64,000 nt of DNA from NCBI GenBank assembly GCA_010356995.1, contig ML996702.1:267013-331012 (forward strand), read 5' to 3'. Of this stretch, positions 1 through 11,325 are shown one piece after another. The notes beneath the pieces are model-generated. The model searched no databases. It was not told the origin of the DNA and was given only the letters and a program-made list of their open reading frames with translations. Source of the stretch: Trichodelitschia bisporula. Lineage: Eukaryota; Ascomycota; Dothideomycetes; Phaeotrichales; Phaeotrichaceae. Each line of letters opens with the position of its first letter. The stretch's first letter is position 1. A program made the translations under genes and the position numbers.

Positions 1-3000
1 TCGTGCTGGTACGGTACCGAGGCATCATCGACTTCTTTATGTCCCTTTATGTCCCTTATGTACCTTATGTACGCAGCCGCATAAGATACATACTCTCAAG
101 TATCATGATTCCTCGCCCACCGCCATCATCCCTCCAGTCCCCTCCAGTCCCCCCAATTCCCCCCTCTCATACGACAGCAAGCAGCAGCTCAAGTATGCAC
201 AAATGACCAGCACATGCGCAAGGTACTGACATCCCTCCATCCCTCCAATCCCACCGCCTCCGCCCTTCCACCCGCCGCACTCCTGCCCAAAGCAACAGCC
301 TGATGCATGGCAGCGCCGCTGCAAACGGTCTCCGCGTGCCAGAACCGCTGAATAAAAAAAACTGACAGCCAGTCCAGCAGCAATGCACACGACCCGAGAA
401 AAGTCGCCGCAGAAGTAATGTAATCCTAGCATTCCGTACGTCATCTCTGACTCTGACCACCGCCTCGAGTCTGGCTCACGAACGCGCTCCCACTCATCAA
501 CACCTCTTTCTCTCATTTACCCCTCATCTCCGACGACGATACTACCACAACGAGCGATACAAAAACCCCCAAACTCATAGAGCAGCTTCTCCAGATGTCG
601 GAACCCCGCCTACCAAGTCCGTTAAATCCCTTCGTGTGTCGCGCCTCGCTATCCCTCCACGAGCCCAGCCCACCCCAACGTGGGCCACCTTCATCGCGCG
701 GCCGCCTCCTCCATAGACCGCCAAATCCACAACCCCACTCCTCCCACAACACACGATAGAAAAAAGCCCAAACTCAGTCTGCGGGTTCGCCTACAGTAAC
801 TGCTGCGACCGCGCCTAACAATTCCGCTGTATTCCTCCACGTTGCTGCGAGTTGATATGCTTCCACGAGCCCAACCCGCGAGCCAACGTTGCCCCGCGCG
901 TGCCCTTTTCCTCACACCACCCCCTCCGTCACACAAACCCCCCCCCCCCCGAAGAACAAAAACCCGCAACTCCGTCACCGCTCTCCCCATCGGCAGCCCA
1001 GCCCAGATCGCGCCCGCCCGCCACGCGCCTTATCACCCACCCCGCCGGCCCCAGCCCGCCCTCACAGAAAAAAATCCATGCTGCCTTGACACGAAGAAGT
1101 CCCTGCCTCAATCCCCGCTCCCCCAGCTGTGCGGAGTAGCAAGCACTTTCCTCTCCCGCGTCCGCACCCCCGCAGCTGCGATGCGAGGTACGGCGCGAGC
1201 ACCCGATCGGCCCCTCTCGCCTACCTCGCCAGGCCACAGTGCAATGTATCGCATCGTCACTGCTCTCACTGCCAACACCGCGCCGCCACGGCCCGCGCAC
1301 CGCTTAGCGCCCTCTCCCTCCACCCTACCCCGCGCACTGCGCGCAGCGACGGCGGCAACGAAGCGACGCACACCGCTCGTGCCCGTTCCTTATCCGCCTA
1401 ATCCCAATCCCCCGCAAGCACCCGCGCCCAAGGCCACATTTCACCTCCCCCACCCCACTCGCTTCCTCCCCCGGCATCCTCGCTCCCACGCGTGCGCCCC
1501 AGCCTGCACCGAACTCCCCAGCGCATGCATGCCCCCGCGCACAGCCGTAAGGCCAGCCCAGCAGGGAGCCCAGCATGCGCAGCATGCGCAGCTTGTGCAG
1601 AAAAACTGACCGTCACAATTCCCCGCCCCGCCCCGCTCGCCCAGCGCGCACGCCCAGGCCAGGCGGGGGGCCCTGCCGCCACCGACCAGAAGTAACTTCG
1701 GCTTTGCGCGCCGAAACGGCCGCAGGTGCGATGGTGAATGTCGTGCCGGTGCGCGCGAGGTAGGCCTTGTGGCGCGGATTATATCCGTGATCAGCGGCGG
1801 CGGCAAGCGCGGGCCCGGGCCCGGGTCCGGGCACGGGCGGCGATGGCTTGTGCCATAAGGCTGAGTGCGGGGTGCGAGGGACATGCAGGGCGGTGCGCGG
1901 GCGGCCTCTTGTTAGGATGCGGGGCGCAAATTCGCGGTGGAGAATGAAGGGGATTTGGAGAGGAGGAGGAGGAGGGGCACTGTACTGTAAGCTGCACGAA
2001 TGGTGGCTGCGTTGCTGATGCACGTTCTGTGGGGACGGTGTTTGTCGGTGAGGGATGGGGGCGGGTTTGCGTACCTGCCGAGTCGGCGGGGGGAGAACGG
2101 GTGAGGCTGTGGGTGCCGATCCGGTTGAGGTACCGCGAGAACCCGAGGCTTTTTTGCCCATGAAGCAGCGCCTTGTGTGTTTGGCGTCGGAACCTGATCG
2201 CCGGTGGGTCTTGCGCAGCGGTGGCCAAATTTGATCTTTGACGTGACGCTGAGGTGATTAGAACTAGCACCAATACGAACTGACCTCGATTTAGACACCA
2301 CATGGGCTTCATGCAGAGATGACTGCAGAACGTCTCCTTGTCGACGGAGGCGGGACTGGACTATTCCTTGACCATGATGGCCTTTTCGAGGGTGCCAAAC
2401 GCATGCGGAGAATGCTGCCGGAAGACTGCGAAGCCGTGTTGCCTAGCGATCCTTTGACGCCTTTGACGCAGAACTGGCTCTCGACAGTCGTTAAACTTCC
2501 CGCAAATTAAAAGTCAGCTTCCTACATATCTGCAGGTTCATGCAGTACCTGTAATGGGAGCATCAGCCCGGCGCGTGTGCAAAGCAACGAGTGCATAATT
2601 CAAAGTAGGTCAAAGATGAAGAGAAAATCAAGGGCGAGCGGGGGAGCCGCGCAAGTCTACGTACAATGCTTGCCATGTAGGCTCCTTCCGAGCTCACCTC
2701 GGGATTCCTTGCAGTCTTGCCGTATGTCACTTCCTCAGGTAACAACGTTCCTTCCAGGAACACCAACGCCCCTTCCTGAGTTCACATCAGAGCCCAAAGT
2801 CAGCTCTCGGTCGTATACCGCACGAGGTGACTTGGGGCCGCTTACACCGCAGTACCTGTGACATGGGGAACTTCGATGGCGCCGGCTGTTGCCTTGCGAC
2901 ATTGCTGACAGGCCAGCTCACTGACGTTGTCTCGGGTACTCTGATATCTCACAGAGCCCGCATAACCAGCCTCAATTTGCCAAAATTCCCTCCCTTGTCT

Positions 3001-5477
3001 CGATATCCCGGTGCTGGACGGACGAACCATGTCATACCACACCGAGCCAGCCGCGAGTGCGAGCTTCAAGGCGCCGTGCCTGCCCACCTTCCGCTAGCAC
3101 CCATCATGTCGCAAGGCATCACAAAGGCAGTGATGAGGCGACCATGCTCCACCTCGCGCCTGACTCTTCGTTCAGTGGGTCCACCTCCTCTATCCGCTCG
3201 TACAGCATCTGGCAGGTGGCCCTCGGCAGAGTCGGTCAGTTCAGATTCTTTTTTCACACCTGAGCAGTCCAATTAGTTGCTGGGTACCGAAGAGGAACGA
3301 AGAGGACGAGAAGCTATGGCAAACTGCAAGCGCTGAGCATGTGTTGCATCAGAGGTGAAAGTTAGGTAAAGCTGCGACCCGGTAGCGATGGAAGTGCCAC
3401 GGCCAGATCATGAATTCACGTGATGCTGGATATTGTTGCAATGGCCTTTGCCCACGGACTTGTGCGCCTGCTGCATGTTTAGGTAAGTTGGGTACCCGCC
3501 CTTGAGCTGAGAACCACTAGTTCTAATCACTCGTTACTGCCGAAGACCATGCCCGTGACATCCGTTGTCGAGCAGACTCTGAAATCAGCCGGAGCACGTG
3601 GTTCTCGTCTATTTCAGCCTTGTGGTAGTTAAGCCTCAAGACTCAATTTATGGAGTGTTGAGTGGTGCCACGTCAAGACCAAGTGCATCCCAGTGGCATT
3701 TGGATATCCTGGGGCCAGCGGCGAAGTCCAAGGCACCAATGGCCGTGGATCCACAACCAGTCCGGAAAGTCCATCCTCACGTGCTCAGCCTTGCCGCGCG
3801 GACCTCAAGCCTGGCACGGACCCGTACAGACTGCCTCTGCGGCCTCCCGCATATCTACCTCGACTTCTCTCCCACTCTCCGTTTCACTTATTTTAATCCC
3901 TCAATTGAGCAACATGCCCGGGCCTGGGAGCTCTGGACGCCGTTCAACCTCGGGAGATGTGCCGCCGCAATAACCGAATGCGCGTATGTCCTACGGAAGA
4001 AATGAATGGACCTGCAAGGTGCGCACAAAGCGCGGTGTAAAGGGATGCTTCAAAGCTCTATTCAGTGCCCCGGTATGAGCACCTAAGCAGGGGTTTACGG
4101 ACAGTGTCGTGTTCACGAAGAAGCCGAATGACGCGTACAAGATGTGGTGCATACAGTGCGGACACCATGGGTGCTCCCTGGCAGGTGATCTCAAAATGTG
4201 AGAGGATTGGAGAAGCCGTCTCGGATTATTTCCAATGTTGTGAACCCACGAGAAGGAAAGAAGGAAGGCAAAAACCGCGCAAAGATGGTGGTCAAAAAGT
4301 AACGTCGGAAGAGAGCGAAGGGTAACCGCTGGCGGTGGGACAGCCTCGTCCCCTGACCCACGAACTGCGCCCAGACACCAGGTCCGACCGGCTGTCGACA
4401 TACGCGAGCTGAGGCAACATCTTTCGGGAAAGTGCCCCTCGGGATGTAACCCCTAGCACGCAGATGTTTTCATTCCTCGGACATGATCCTTGGGCATACT
4501 GAGCCCGGGGTTTAGGCCCTGGAGATCCACAAGCCCTGGAGGTGGATACCGGCTTGAAACGTCGCGGTTCTGTAGATGAGAATCTGAGCCTTGCGGAGGG
4601 ATGAGGTGATGGGAATTTGTGCTGTGGGAACACGAGGCTGAGAATGCTCAACGAGTTAGGGATTGAGGCTGTGCGACAATTGGTCATGTGGGCGATGGAG
4701 CGGGGTCCGGTGGGGAGTTATTGGGCGCCCCCGGTACATGGCTGGGATAGGTGCCGTTTATCCATGGATAAGCACCTCAGCGCTGCGAGTTGAACCTCAC
4801 TATTACACGCATCGCAGTGTGACATCAAGCAAAACTGAGACACGAATTAGCAAACGTCTTCAACCTCCCAACCTCCAAAATAACCGCTTACCCACTTCTG
4901 TCCCCGCGCGCGCCACACAAGCCACAAAGCCACTGCTGCGCCATGCCGTACGTCTTTTCCTTTTCGGCTCACGACCGCATTACCATGCCTAACGGCCCGC
5001 GGTTCGCATCGATTCCGCCCTGGGTCCCCTGGCCGACACGGAAAGTGGACGCGCACAATGCCTACAAAAATCAGGAAACCCTTCTTACCGCTCATCTCAC
5101 CCTCGCTTCTAGCTGCTGCTGGAGAAGACCGAATCGCGCAGCCTTGTCCAGGTCAAAAAGCGGGGCGGGGCGTAATACGATTAGGGCGTCGTTTTGTACT
5201 ACCTCGAGCCGGAGGGCTTACCGTCCCCTCTGCCACCGTCGGCATGATAACAGTTAATGTTACACAGGTTGTAACCGCACGTTTTAACCCCCTCCTTCGG
5301 GTCGAAGTTTCACTCCAATGCTATCCCCGCACCCACGGTTACCGTACGACATTAGCAAAGCGTTGCTGTACCCCGCTCGAAACGGGCCGTCCAATACAAC
5401 CGGCAGACGCCCGCAAGGCCAGGGTGTGCATCGACGAGCCAGCGGCGCGCAGACGAGCTGGCCAGGTTGCCTGGTCT
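1..5477. other. gene-free region at left window edge
   Basis: I see no supportable gene here. The first 2.3 kb is GC-rich and pyrimidine-rich on the plus strand, with runs of C, a GGGCCC-type block near 1805-1840 and CAGCATGCG repeats near 1570-1600. Long open frames here are compositional: proline, arginine and serine strings with no recognisable domain. It could be leader or promoter of a gene beyond the left edge, but no splice-linked coding exon was found. A 14-bp pair of inverted copies lies at 2254-2267 and 3517-3530. Confidence 0.55.
36..73. repeat. short tandem repeat, TTATGTCCC-like unit
   Basis: Four head-to-tail copies of a 9-10 bp unit are visible: TTTATGTCCC twice, then TTATGTACC and TTATGTACG. 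It is a small degenerate minisatellite in non-coding sequence. No function is inferred. Confidence 0.8.
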
Positions 5478-7187
5478 TCACTCTGCTGGTGCAGGAGACT
5501 GGGGAAAATGGCTCTCAGTAAGACACGAAGGTGCCGCCGGAGGGGACGTGGCGTGATGCCAGGGCTGGCGTGGGCTACCTTCAGAACCGAAGATGAAGGT
5601 GAACCAGGGGGACGGGGGGGAGGTGACCGGCGGAGTGGCTCGCGGGCGTTCTGCGAGGGCCGCAATGTTGCGGAGGGAGGCTGACGGTGAGTTTTGTGCT
5701 GCAGGGCTTGAAGTCGACTCTGTGGAGATGGCATTGCTCGTGCTAGGCAGTGGCATCAGGGACGTCACCGGCACGGACTGCTGTTCGGAGGGGGGAGAGC
5801 AGGCGGCACGGCCTGACGAGCTGTCGTCGACCAGTAACACGTCCCGCCAGAATTGTTCGTTGGGCGGGCACGATCGATCATCGTCCCGGGAACATCCAGG
5901 CGGCTGCAATGGCGTATCGTTCGGAGCCAGGCTCGATGAAGTTAAATTGCTTTTATGGGGAAATGTGGACTCTTCCGATACGTCGTGCACCAGTTGAGCG
6001 TGCATTTGTTGCGCCTCCGGCATGGGGCTGCGAGATTGCCGTTGCGAAGGCGCTACTTTGAGCGGAGTATCGTCGTCAGGCCAATCATAGCGTGCAGCCG
6101 AACGCAGCTCTCGGTCGACATGACGGGAGCACTCAAGGTCTCGGCCAGGTGGAGACGCACAGCGTGCCTCTCCGAGCTCGGAGGGAACTGGGGAGGCTGC
6201 GCCGAGCTGAAGCGCATAACGCATATCGCGGACCTCGGACAACAAGGCCACACGATCCTGGGGCGCATAATATTCTCCTCCGAAGTCGAATGGAGAAACC
6301 GTACGATGTTCAGTCGAGCCTCGTACCCCAAAGGCATAGTCGAGAGATGCAGGGTGTAATGCGGGCAGATGCAAGGCATTCGCATTCGCAGGCGGCTCCT
6401 GTCCGGATTCGGCTCGGCGCAGAAAGGCGGGCGCACCGAAGTCTTCCACATTGCCGGCGGCACGGGACACTGGGCGCTGGGCCTCGAGGTCAAAGAGCAT
6501 CACATCCGGGCTGGACGGTCGGCGGACGAATTGACTCGTGTTCGTCGGTTGAGCCGTGAGAGCAGCCGTGCCCACCCTGACATCGATGGTTTCCGCGTCA
6601 AAGGCGGACGGCCATGGCACGGCACTGCCATGTCTCCGCACGCTGTGTGTGCTTTTGTGCCGCTTTTTGCTCTCGCTTGCCCGTTTGAGCGGAAAGTGCA
6701 TATGCACCGGACGCGACGGCGCGAGCCCCATCCAATCGTCCCGTTCTAGAAGTCTTTGTCGTTGCATTTCGACATCGTCAGCTCGTGCTCCGGCTTTCCC
6801 ATCGCAGTTCTCTCGTTGTGGAGGCGAGCTGCCACGTCGCTTGCGAGGATTCAATGCACGCTCCCGACGTCGTCCTGTTGTTAGTCCGTCGTCAATGCAA
6901 GGCGTCGGCCGGTGTGGAGCAGGACGCTTGCTGTCATGATTTGACGATGCTGGGGCAGGAGATGCGTCGTCTTTGGAAGTAGAATCCCGGTGAGAAGGGA
7001 AGGGGCGTTGTGGTAGCCAGGATGTGCCATCTGGAGGAGAAGGGAGGACGCTTGAACGAAAGGGAGTATGGTGATCGTCGTTGCGCAGGGTGTTGCGCAC
7101 CTGTGCAAAATGCTGACGCTGGCGCTGAGCGGCTTCGTTGTGGATGTTCTTGGAGTGCAGATGCAGCTTTCCGCCGGTCCAATTCAT
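5478..7187 (-). CDS. conserved fungal hypothetical protein, mostly disordered (569 aa)
   Basis: A single open frame of 569 codons runs from ATG at 7187 to a stop ending at 5478. Two islands look conserved. The N-terminus begins MNWTGGKLHLHSK and continues with a basic Gln-rich helix (about residues 1-35). Near residues 145-165 there is a LLERDDWMGL segment followed by a hydrophobic strand. From memory, WTGG-x-L-x-x-HS starts and LL-x-x-x-DW-x-GL motifs recur in uncharacterised ascomycete proteins, so I take this as a member of that family. The rest is Ser/Pro/Arg-rich and probably disordered, with no transmembrane segment or signal peptide. It is transcribed away from the cyclophilin gene at 7967. 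A further exon upstream of 7187 cannot be excluded because a CACAG acceptor-like sequence precedes the ATG by a few bases. Function is unknown. Confidence 0.7.
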   Translation of the reverse strand: MNWTGGKLHLHSKNIHNEAAQRQRQHFAQVRNTLRNDDHHTPFRSSVLPSPPDGTSWLPQRPFPSHRDSTSKDDASPAPASSNHDSKRPAPHRPTPCIDDGLTTGRRRERALNPRKRRGSSPPQRENCDGKAGARADDVEMQRQRLLERDDWMGLAPSRPVHMHFPLKRASESKKRHKSTHSVRRHGSAVPWPSAFDAETIDVRVGTAALTAQPTNTSQFVRRPSSPDVMLFDLEAQRPVSRAAGNVEDFGAPAFLRRAESGQEPPANANALHLPALHPASLDYAFGVRGSTEHRTVSPFDFGGEYYAPQDRVALLSEVRDMRYALQLGAASPVPSELGEARCASPPGRDLECSRHVDRELRSAARYDWPDDDTPLKVAPSQRQSRSPMPEAQQMHAQLVHDVSEESTFPHKSNLTSSSLAPNDTPLQPPGCSRDDDRSCPPNEQFWRDVLLVDDSSSGRAACSPPSEQQSVPVTSLMPLPSTSNAISTESTSSPAAQNSPSASLRNIAALAERPRATPPVTSPPSPWFTFIFGSEGSPRQPWHHATSPPAAPSCLTESHFPQSPAPAE

Positions 7188-7966
7188 ATCTGTGAGTGAG
7201 TTGAGGTATGCTCGACGATGCTGAGGCGGTGGAGGGGCGATGGAGAGGAAAAACAGGAGACGAGAGAGTTGACTTCCGTCTCACGATGAGAAACATCGCG
7301 TCCGTCGCGACTGCCTCGTCCCGAACAGCACCCCACACGTTTGACACCTCACCCTTTTTCCGTTCATAGATATGATTCGTACAGTAAACAGAGGAGAGCG
7401 TGAGAAAGGAATAGAACATCAGATCCACTTACATCAAGTGTAATACTTGTTCTGCTTGGGCTACAGACGTGCGAGTGCACCCTCATCTTTCACTTCAGAA
7501 ATAGCCACCGGTCAAAGTACCGTTTAGCTGTTCTCTCTCATCCGTCTGCCTCTACAGTTCAACAACCATTACCCCAGAGCGAGCGTCTTCGGAAGCAGGA
7601 AGTGGACTAAAAAAGAGGTAGTCAACTCCGCCTTTGGCTCATTGCCACTTTGCGCGGCTTGGGCATCAACAGCCGATAGCGCAGAGCCACCTTCTCCATG
7701 ATAGACAAAAATGGATTCTCCTACTTACGGCCTAGAGAACAGTCCCATACGACGCATCTCTTCATCTGCTTCGCAGAGTAACAGTAGCAGCAACGAAACA
7801 ACAGGAGCCGTTTTCCACTTCGGGAAAACTTGTGAGTCCTTGCGTGATGCGGTCCGTGCACTCAGCCACATCCTTGGCATATGCCCTCTAATCTTGGCAG
7901 AGGCAACTTCAACTGGGGCTGGACGAGGGAGAGAAGCGGCCGTTAATCAGGAAGAACATCACCACC
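7188..7966. promoter_or_regulatory. shared intergenic region between two divergent genes
   Basis: 779 bp separate the divergent starts at 7187 (minus) and 7967 (plus), so it should contain both promoters. I see no clear TATA box. An ATG at 7711 opens a frame that reads through the first cyclophilin intron; see the cyclophilin entry. Confidence 0.5.
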
Positions 7967-9648
7967 ATGGGGAAAGGTATGTCACGCTGTCGGCGAGGGA
8001 AGGTTTGATGCTAACAGATTCAGGAACCGACAAGCTCTACATCACACACTCCGAGTGGGCGTCCGGCGACGCGTTCTCCGCCAGCTACGGCTCTGGTGTG
8101 AACGGTTCAAAGCAGACGGACAACACCTTCAAGCGTCTCCCTTTCAATTACTGCGCCGTCTCGCTCCAGCCTTTTACACATCCCGTGTGCACCGCCTCGG
8201 GTATTACCTTCGACCTCGTTAATATCCTGCCATGGATCAAGAAGCACGGCACGAACCCCATTGACGGCACGCCCCTCAAGGCCGCAGACTTGATCAAGCT
8301 ACACTTTGCGAAAAACGATGACGGCGAGTACGTGGACCCCGTTACCTTCAAAGTGTTCACCGACAACACACACATCGTCGCGCTGCGCGGATCGGGAAAT
8401 GCTTTCGCCTGGGACACGATCGAGCGACTCAACATCAAGGCTAAGAATTGGCGCGACCTGGTCAGTGACGAAGAATTCACCCGCAAGGACATCATCACAC
8501 TACAAGACCCTCAAAATCTCGAGAGTCGCAACCTCAGCTCTTTCAAGTTTGTCAAGGATGGCCAATCCACGCTCACTGCGGAGCAGGAGGCCGAGCGCGC
8601 CAGCGGTGTCAACGCCGATGCCCTCGGTAGCTCGGCCAGGATCATCAAGGCCAAGGAGGCAGTAGCAAAAGCGCGCGCCGCGCGTGAGCAAGCGGCCGAG
8701 GCCCGTACATCCAAGGCTGTCGTTGCGAAGCCCACGGGCGCACCTGCCCCGGCTCCCAGAAGCGCTGTCCCGTACAACGCCGCACAACACACAACTGGCA
8801 AAGCCGCAGCGTCCTTCACTAGCACTGGACTCACTCCGCACACGGGCGGTGAGCGCGCCATCCTCAGCGATGAGGACTACATGCTGCACCCGAAGCGAGT
8901 GAAGATCAAGGGTTATGCGCGTATGCAGACGTCGCTAGGAGACCTGAACATCGAGCTGTACCCGGAGTTCGCGCCTAAGGCTGTGTGGAACTTTGTGCGC
9001 CTTGCGCAAAAGGGTTATTACAAGGGTCTAATCTTTCACCGCAACATCCGCAACTTCATGATCCAGGGCGGCGACCCCACGGGAACAGGTCGTGGGGGGG
9101 AGTCCGTGTGGGGCAAGAACTTTGAGGACGAGTTTGAAGGTCCGCAGACGCATGACGCCCGCGGCGTGTTGAGCATGGCGAATAAGGGAAAGAACACCAA
9201 CTCGTCCCAGTTCTTCGTCACCTACCGCGCGGTCAAGCATCTGGACCGGAAGCACACGGTCTTCGGCCGCGTCGTCGGCGGACTCGATACGCTGAGCCGG
9301 TTGGAGAGCGCACCGACGGATGGCAAGGACCGCCCCGAGCCGGAGATCGAGCTGCGCGACGTTGTAGTCTTTGTGGACCCGTTTGAAGAGTTCCAGAAGC
9401 AGCGTGCAGAGAATGAGGCCAAGGAGAAGGAGAAGGAGACGATTAGACGTGAGGGTGGTACGGACGATGACCGGCTTACGTGGACGGGGAAGAGGGTCCG
9501 AGGGGATGGGACAGTGGATGCTCAAGGTGCGGGCGTGGGGAAATATCTTAAGACGGCGCTCAAGGGGGCTGGGTGGGAGGAGGGCGAGAGCGAGCCCGTG
9601 CGGAAGAAGGTGAAAGGTGGAGGGTTTGGGAATTTTGACGCATGGTAA
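7967..9648 (+). CDS. cyp8: U-box peptidyl-prolyl cis-trans isomerase-like 2 (cyclophilin Cyp8/PPIL2)
   Basis: Predicted 544 aa from two exons, 7967-7976 and 8024-9648, with a 47-nt intron (GTATGT...TTCAG, branch-like GCTAAC). The 10-nt first exon joins to give MGKGTDKLYITHSEWA, the family's normal N-terminus, in an ACCACC-ATGG context; this decided the start over an upstream ATG at 7711. A U-box follows at about residues 40-110, with a Cys-Ala-Val-Ser and His-Pro-Val-Cys pattern. A linker rich in Ala, Arg and Glu comes next, then a complete cyclophilin domain at about 302-455 (FHR, QGGDPTGTGRGGES and NTNSSQFFV motifs). The C-terminal tail is basic. The family acts in the nucleus as a spliceosome-associated protein with E3-ligase and prolyl isomerase folds. 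Identity is secure; the exact start is strongly supported. Confidence 0.95.
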
Positions 9649-11325
9649 ACCGGCACAGTGAGCGCTAGCATTTGGTCATGACTTGTGGGGCATTATATAT
9701 GGCGATGGCGTTCAGGGAGGTTCCGGTTGGGAGATCGGATTTATCGGTCTAGATGTGGTACTGCTCTAGACCTCAGGCTGCACGTTTCGGGGCTGACGGT
9801 GCTGGTAGATACCCGCAGGACTTCAGAAGTAGCGCAGAGGTCATCTCGCGGTGAATATCTCACCGTAAAACTCACAGGGTGACAAACAGGTGGAAGTGGT
9901 CCACAACGCCTTGACCCCGCTCGCAACGAAGATGACTGACGGTCGGAGGAAAGGATGCTTGCGACATCTTGCGGCGGTCAGAGGCTGACCGCACAACTGT
10001 CGAGCCGTCAGTCATAGTCGTCGCGAGCGCTGTCAAGGCGTTGTGGGCCACTTCGACCTGTCCGTTTCCCTGTGAGTTGTGTGGTGAGATCTTCACCGCG
10101 GGCACCCCTGTTCACGATGGCTATACATTGAATCCTACAACCGCGGTGGGTGGCTCAGGGGGGTGTTAGTGTGGATGGGCTTGTGCCGCCTCGTGGAGAG
10201 GAGCGCAAAGGTACGGCAGGGAGGATGTGTAAAGTGTGGAGCATGAATCCGATGGCTTCAACTATATACGATAGTACCGCCTTTTGCGGCACTATAACCT
10301 TCCCAACTTCAGATGTTCTTTTCTGACCTTGTGAGATGCTGCTGAGTATTTTGATTCATGGCCTTTGTTCAAGTGCTAGAGAACAAAGTCCCGCCCGCCA
10401 GCGCCTTTTTGAAGGGGCAAGCCCTCGCCTCGACCGATATCCTGTTTGATCTTGTCATAAGGTGACCTCCTCGACCAGAGATGATAGTGCCACGGTTGCT
10501 GCCTTGAATGGCTAGGGAAGGCCTACCGGGAAGAGGATGGATGGTAAGCACAAATCGGATGGGGCAGTAAACATTCAAGCATATGCCAAAAATTTGACTG
10601 CCATTCGCATGATTGCTCGAAGTGATGGATGTGCTGATGTCGGGATACCAATGTGTATACTGCGTTAGAGTATTCCGATATCACGCATTGCATTGCCTCG
10701 TCAATATGTATAGAGTGTCGCAATCAAATGTCATGTTGGCTTCCACTGCTTGCCAGCCGTCGTGACGTCAAACCGTTGAGGGTGAACCGTTCGACCAGGA
10801 TAGCTCAGAACGGCTTGAGGAGCACTGTAATCCCTTCCCACGTCTGTTGTTTCTGCGGGTGCGAAGAATCTCGTATACATATCGCAGACTCACTTGAGCT
10901 AGGCAAGGACAGGGCTTTCATTTAAGCGTGGTTCAACTTGATGCAGAATAGTCGTCTGGTGCGGGAGTGGCTCATATGAACGGGAGAATAGCGAAGTGCG
11001 TTACCATGGTAACCCGCAGGCCAGTGATTGGCTGTCTCCAGGAACATGGGGCACAGTGTGTGTCGTGGGGTGTGAGCCCCAAGCGCACGTGCCTCCACAA
11101 CAAACAAATGGCCCAGACCCAATGAACAATAACTCCGCTCGGCTGCCATCGAAATATCAACATTCACACTTCCAACAACAACTCCTCTTCTTTCCCCACC
11201 CAATTCTTTCACCATCATCACTTATTCTTCTCCACCATCCGCAACGACTGCGCAACAGCTCCTGCATGCTCGCTGTGTCTTGATCTTCTTGTCGACGCCG
11301 CTCTCAGCTTCGTCGCACAACCATC
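9649..11325. other. 1.7-kb intergenic region with a long foldback
   Basis: No gene is supportable between the cyclophilin stop and the CDC14 start. The main structure is the inverted repeat at 9847-10100, listed separately. The last 200 bp before CDC14 is C/T-rich and probably its leader; an inverted CCAAT-type ATTGG lies near 11030. Confidence 0.6.
9847..10100. repeat. long inverted repeat / hairpin with 96-nt arms
   Basis: The left arm 9847-9942 and the reverse complement of 10005-10100 align without gaps over 96 nt with 15 mismatches (84 percent identity). Four of the mismatches would be G-U pairs in RNA. The 62-nt spacer holds its own perfect 8-bp stem, GCGGTCAG (9974-9981) with CTGACCGC (9985-9992), closed by a 3-nt AGG loop. 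The whole 254 nt can therefore fold into one long rod. It lies about 200 bp past the cyclophilin stop, outside any coding region. It could be a hairpin RNA precursor, part of a 3-prime UTR, or a foldback or MITE-like mobile element. No target-site duplication is evident at the arm ends. Confidence 0.9.

Noticed and set aside
842-1609. 255-codon plus-strand open frame
   Set aside because: Its product is a Pro/Arg/Ala string from C-rich sequence with several open frames on both strands, and has no domain or splice context.
7711-7966. Upstream ATG as true cyclophilin start
   Set aside because: The spliced start at 7967 gives the family's N-terminus exactly; the extension is Ser/Asn/Gly-rich and resembles no family member.
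10790-10860. TAGCTCAG box resembling a tRNA A-box
   Set aside because: No T-arm GGTTCGA at the right distance and no cloverleaf pairing.
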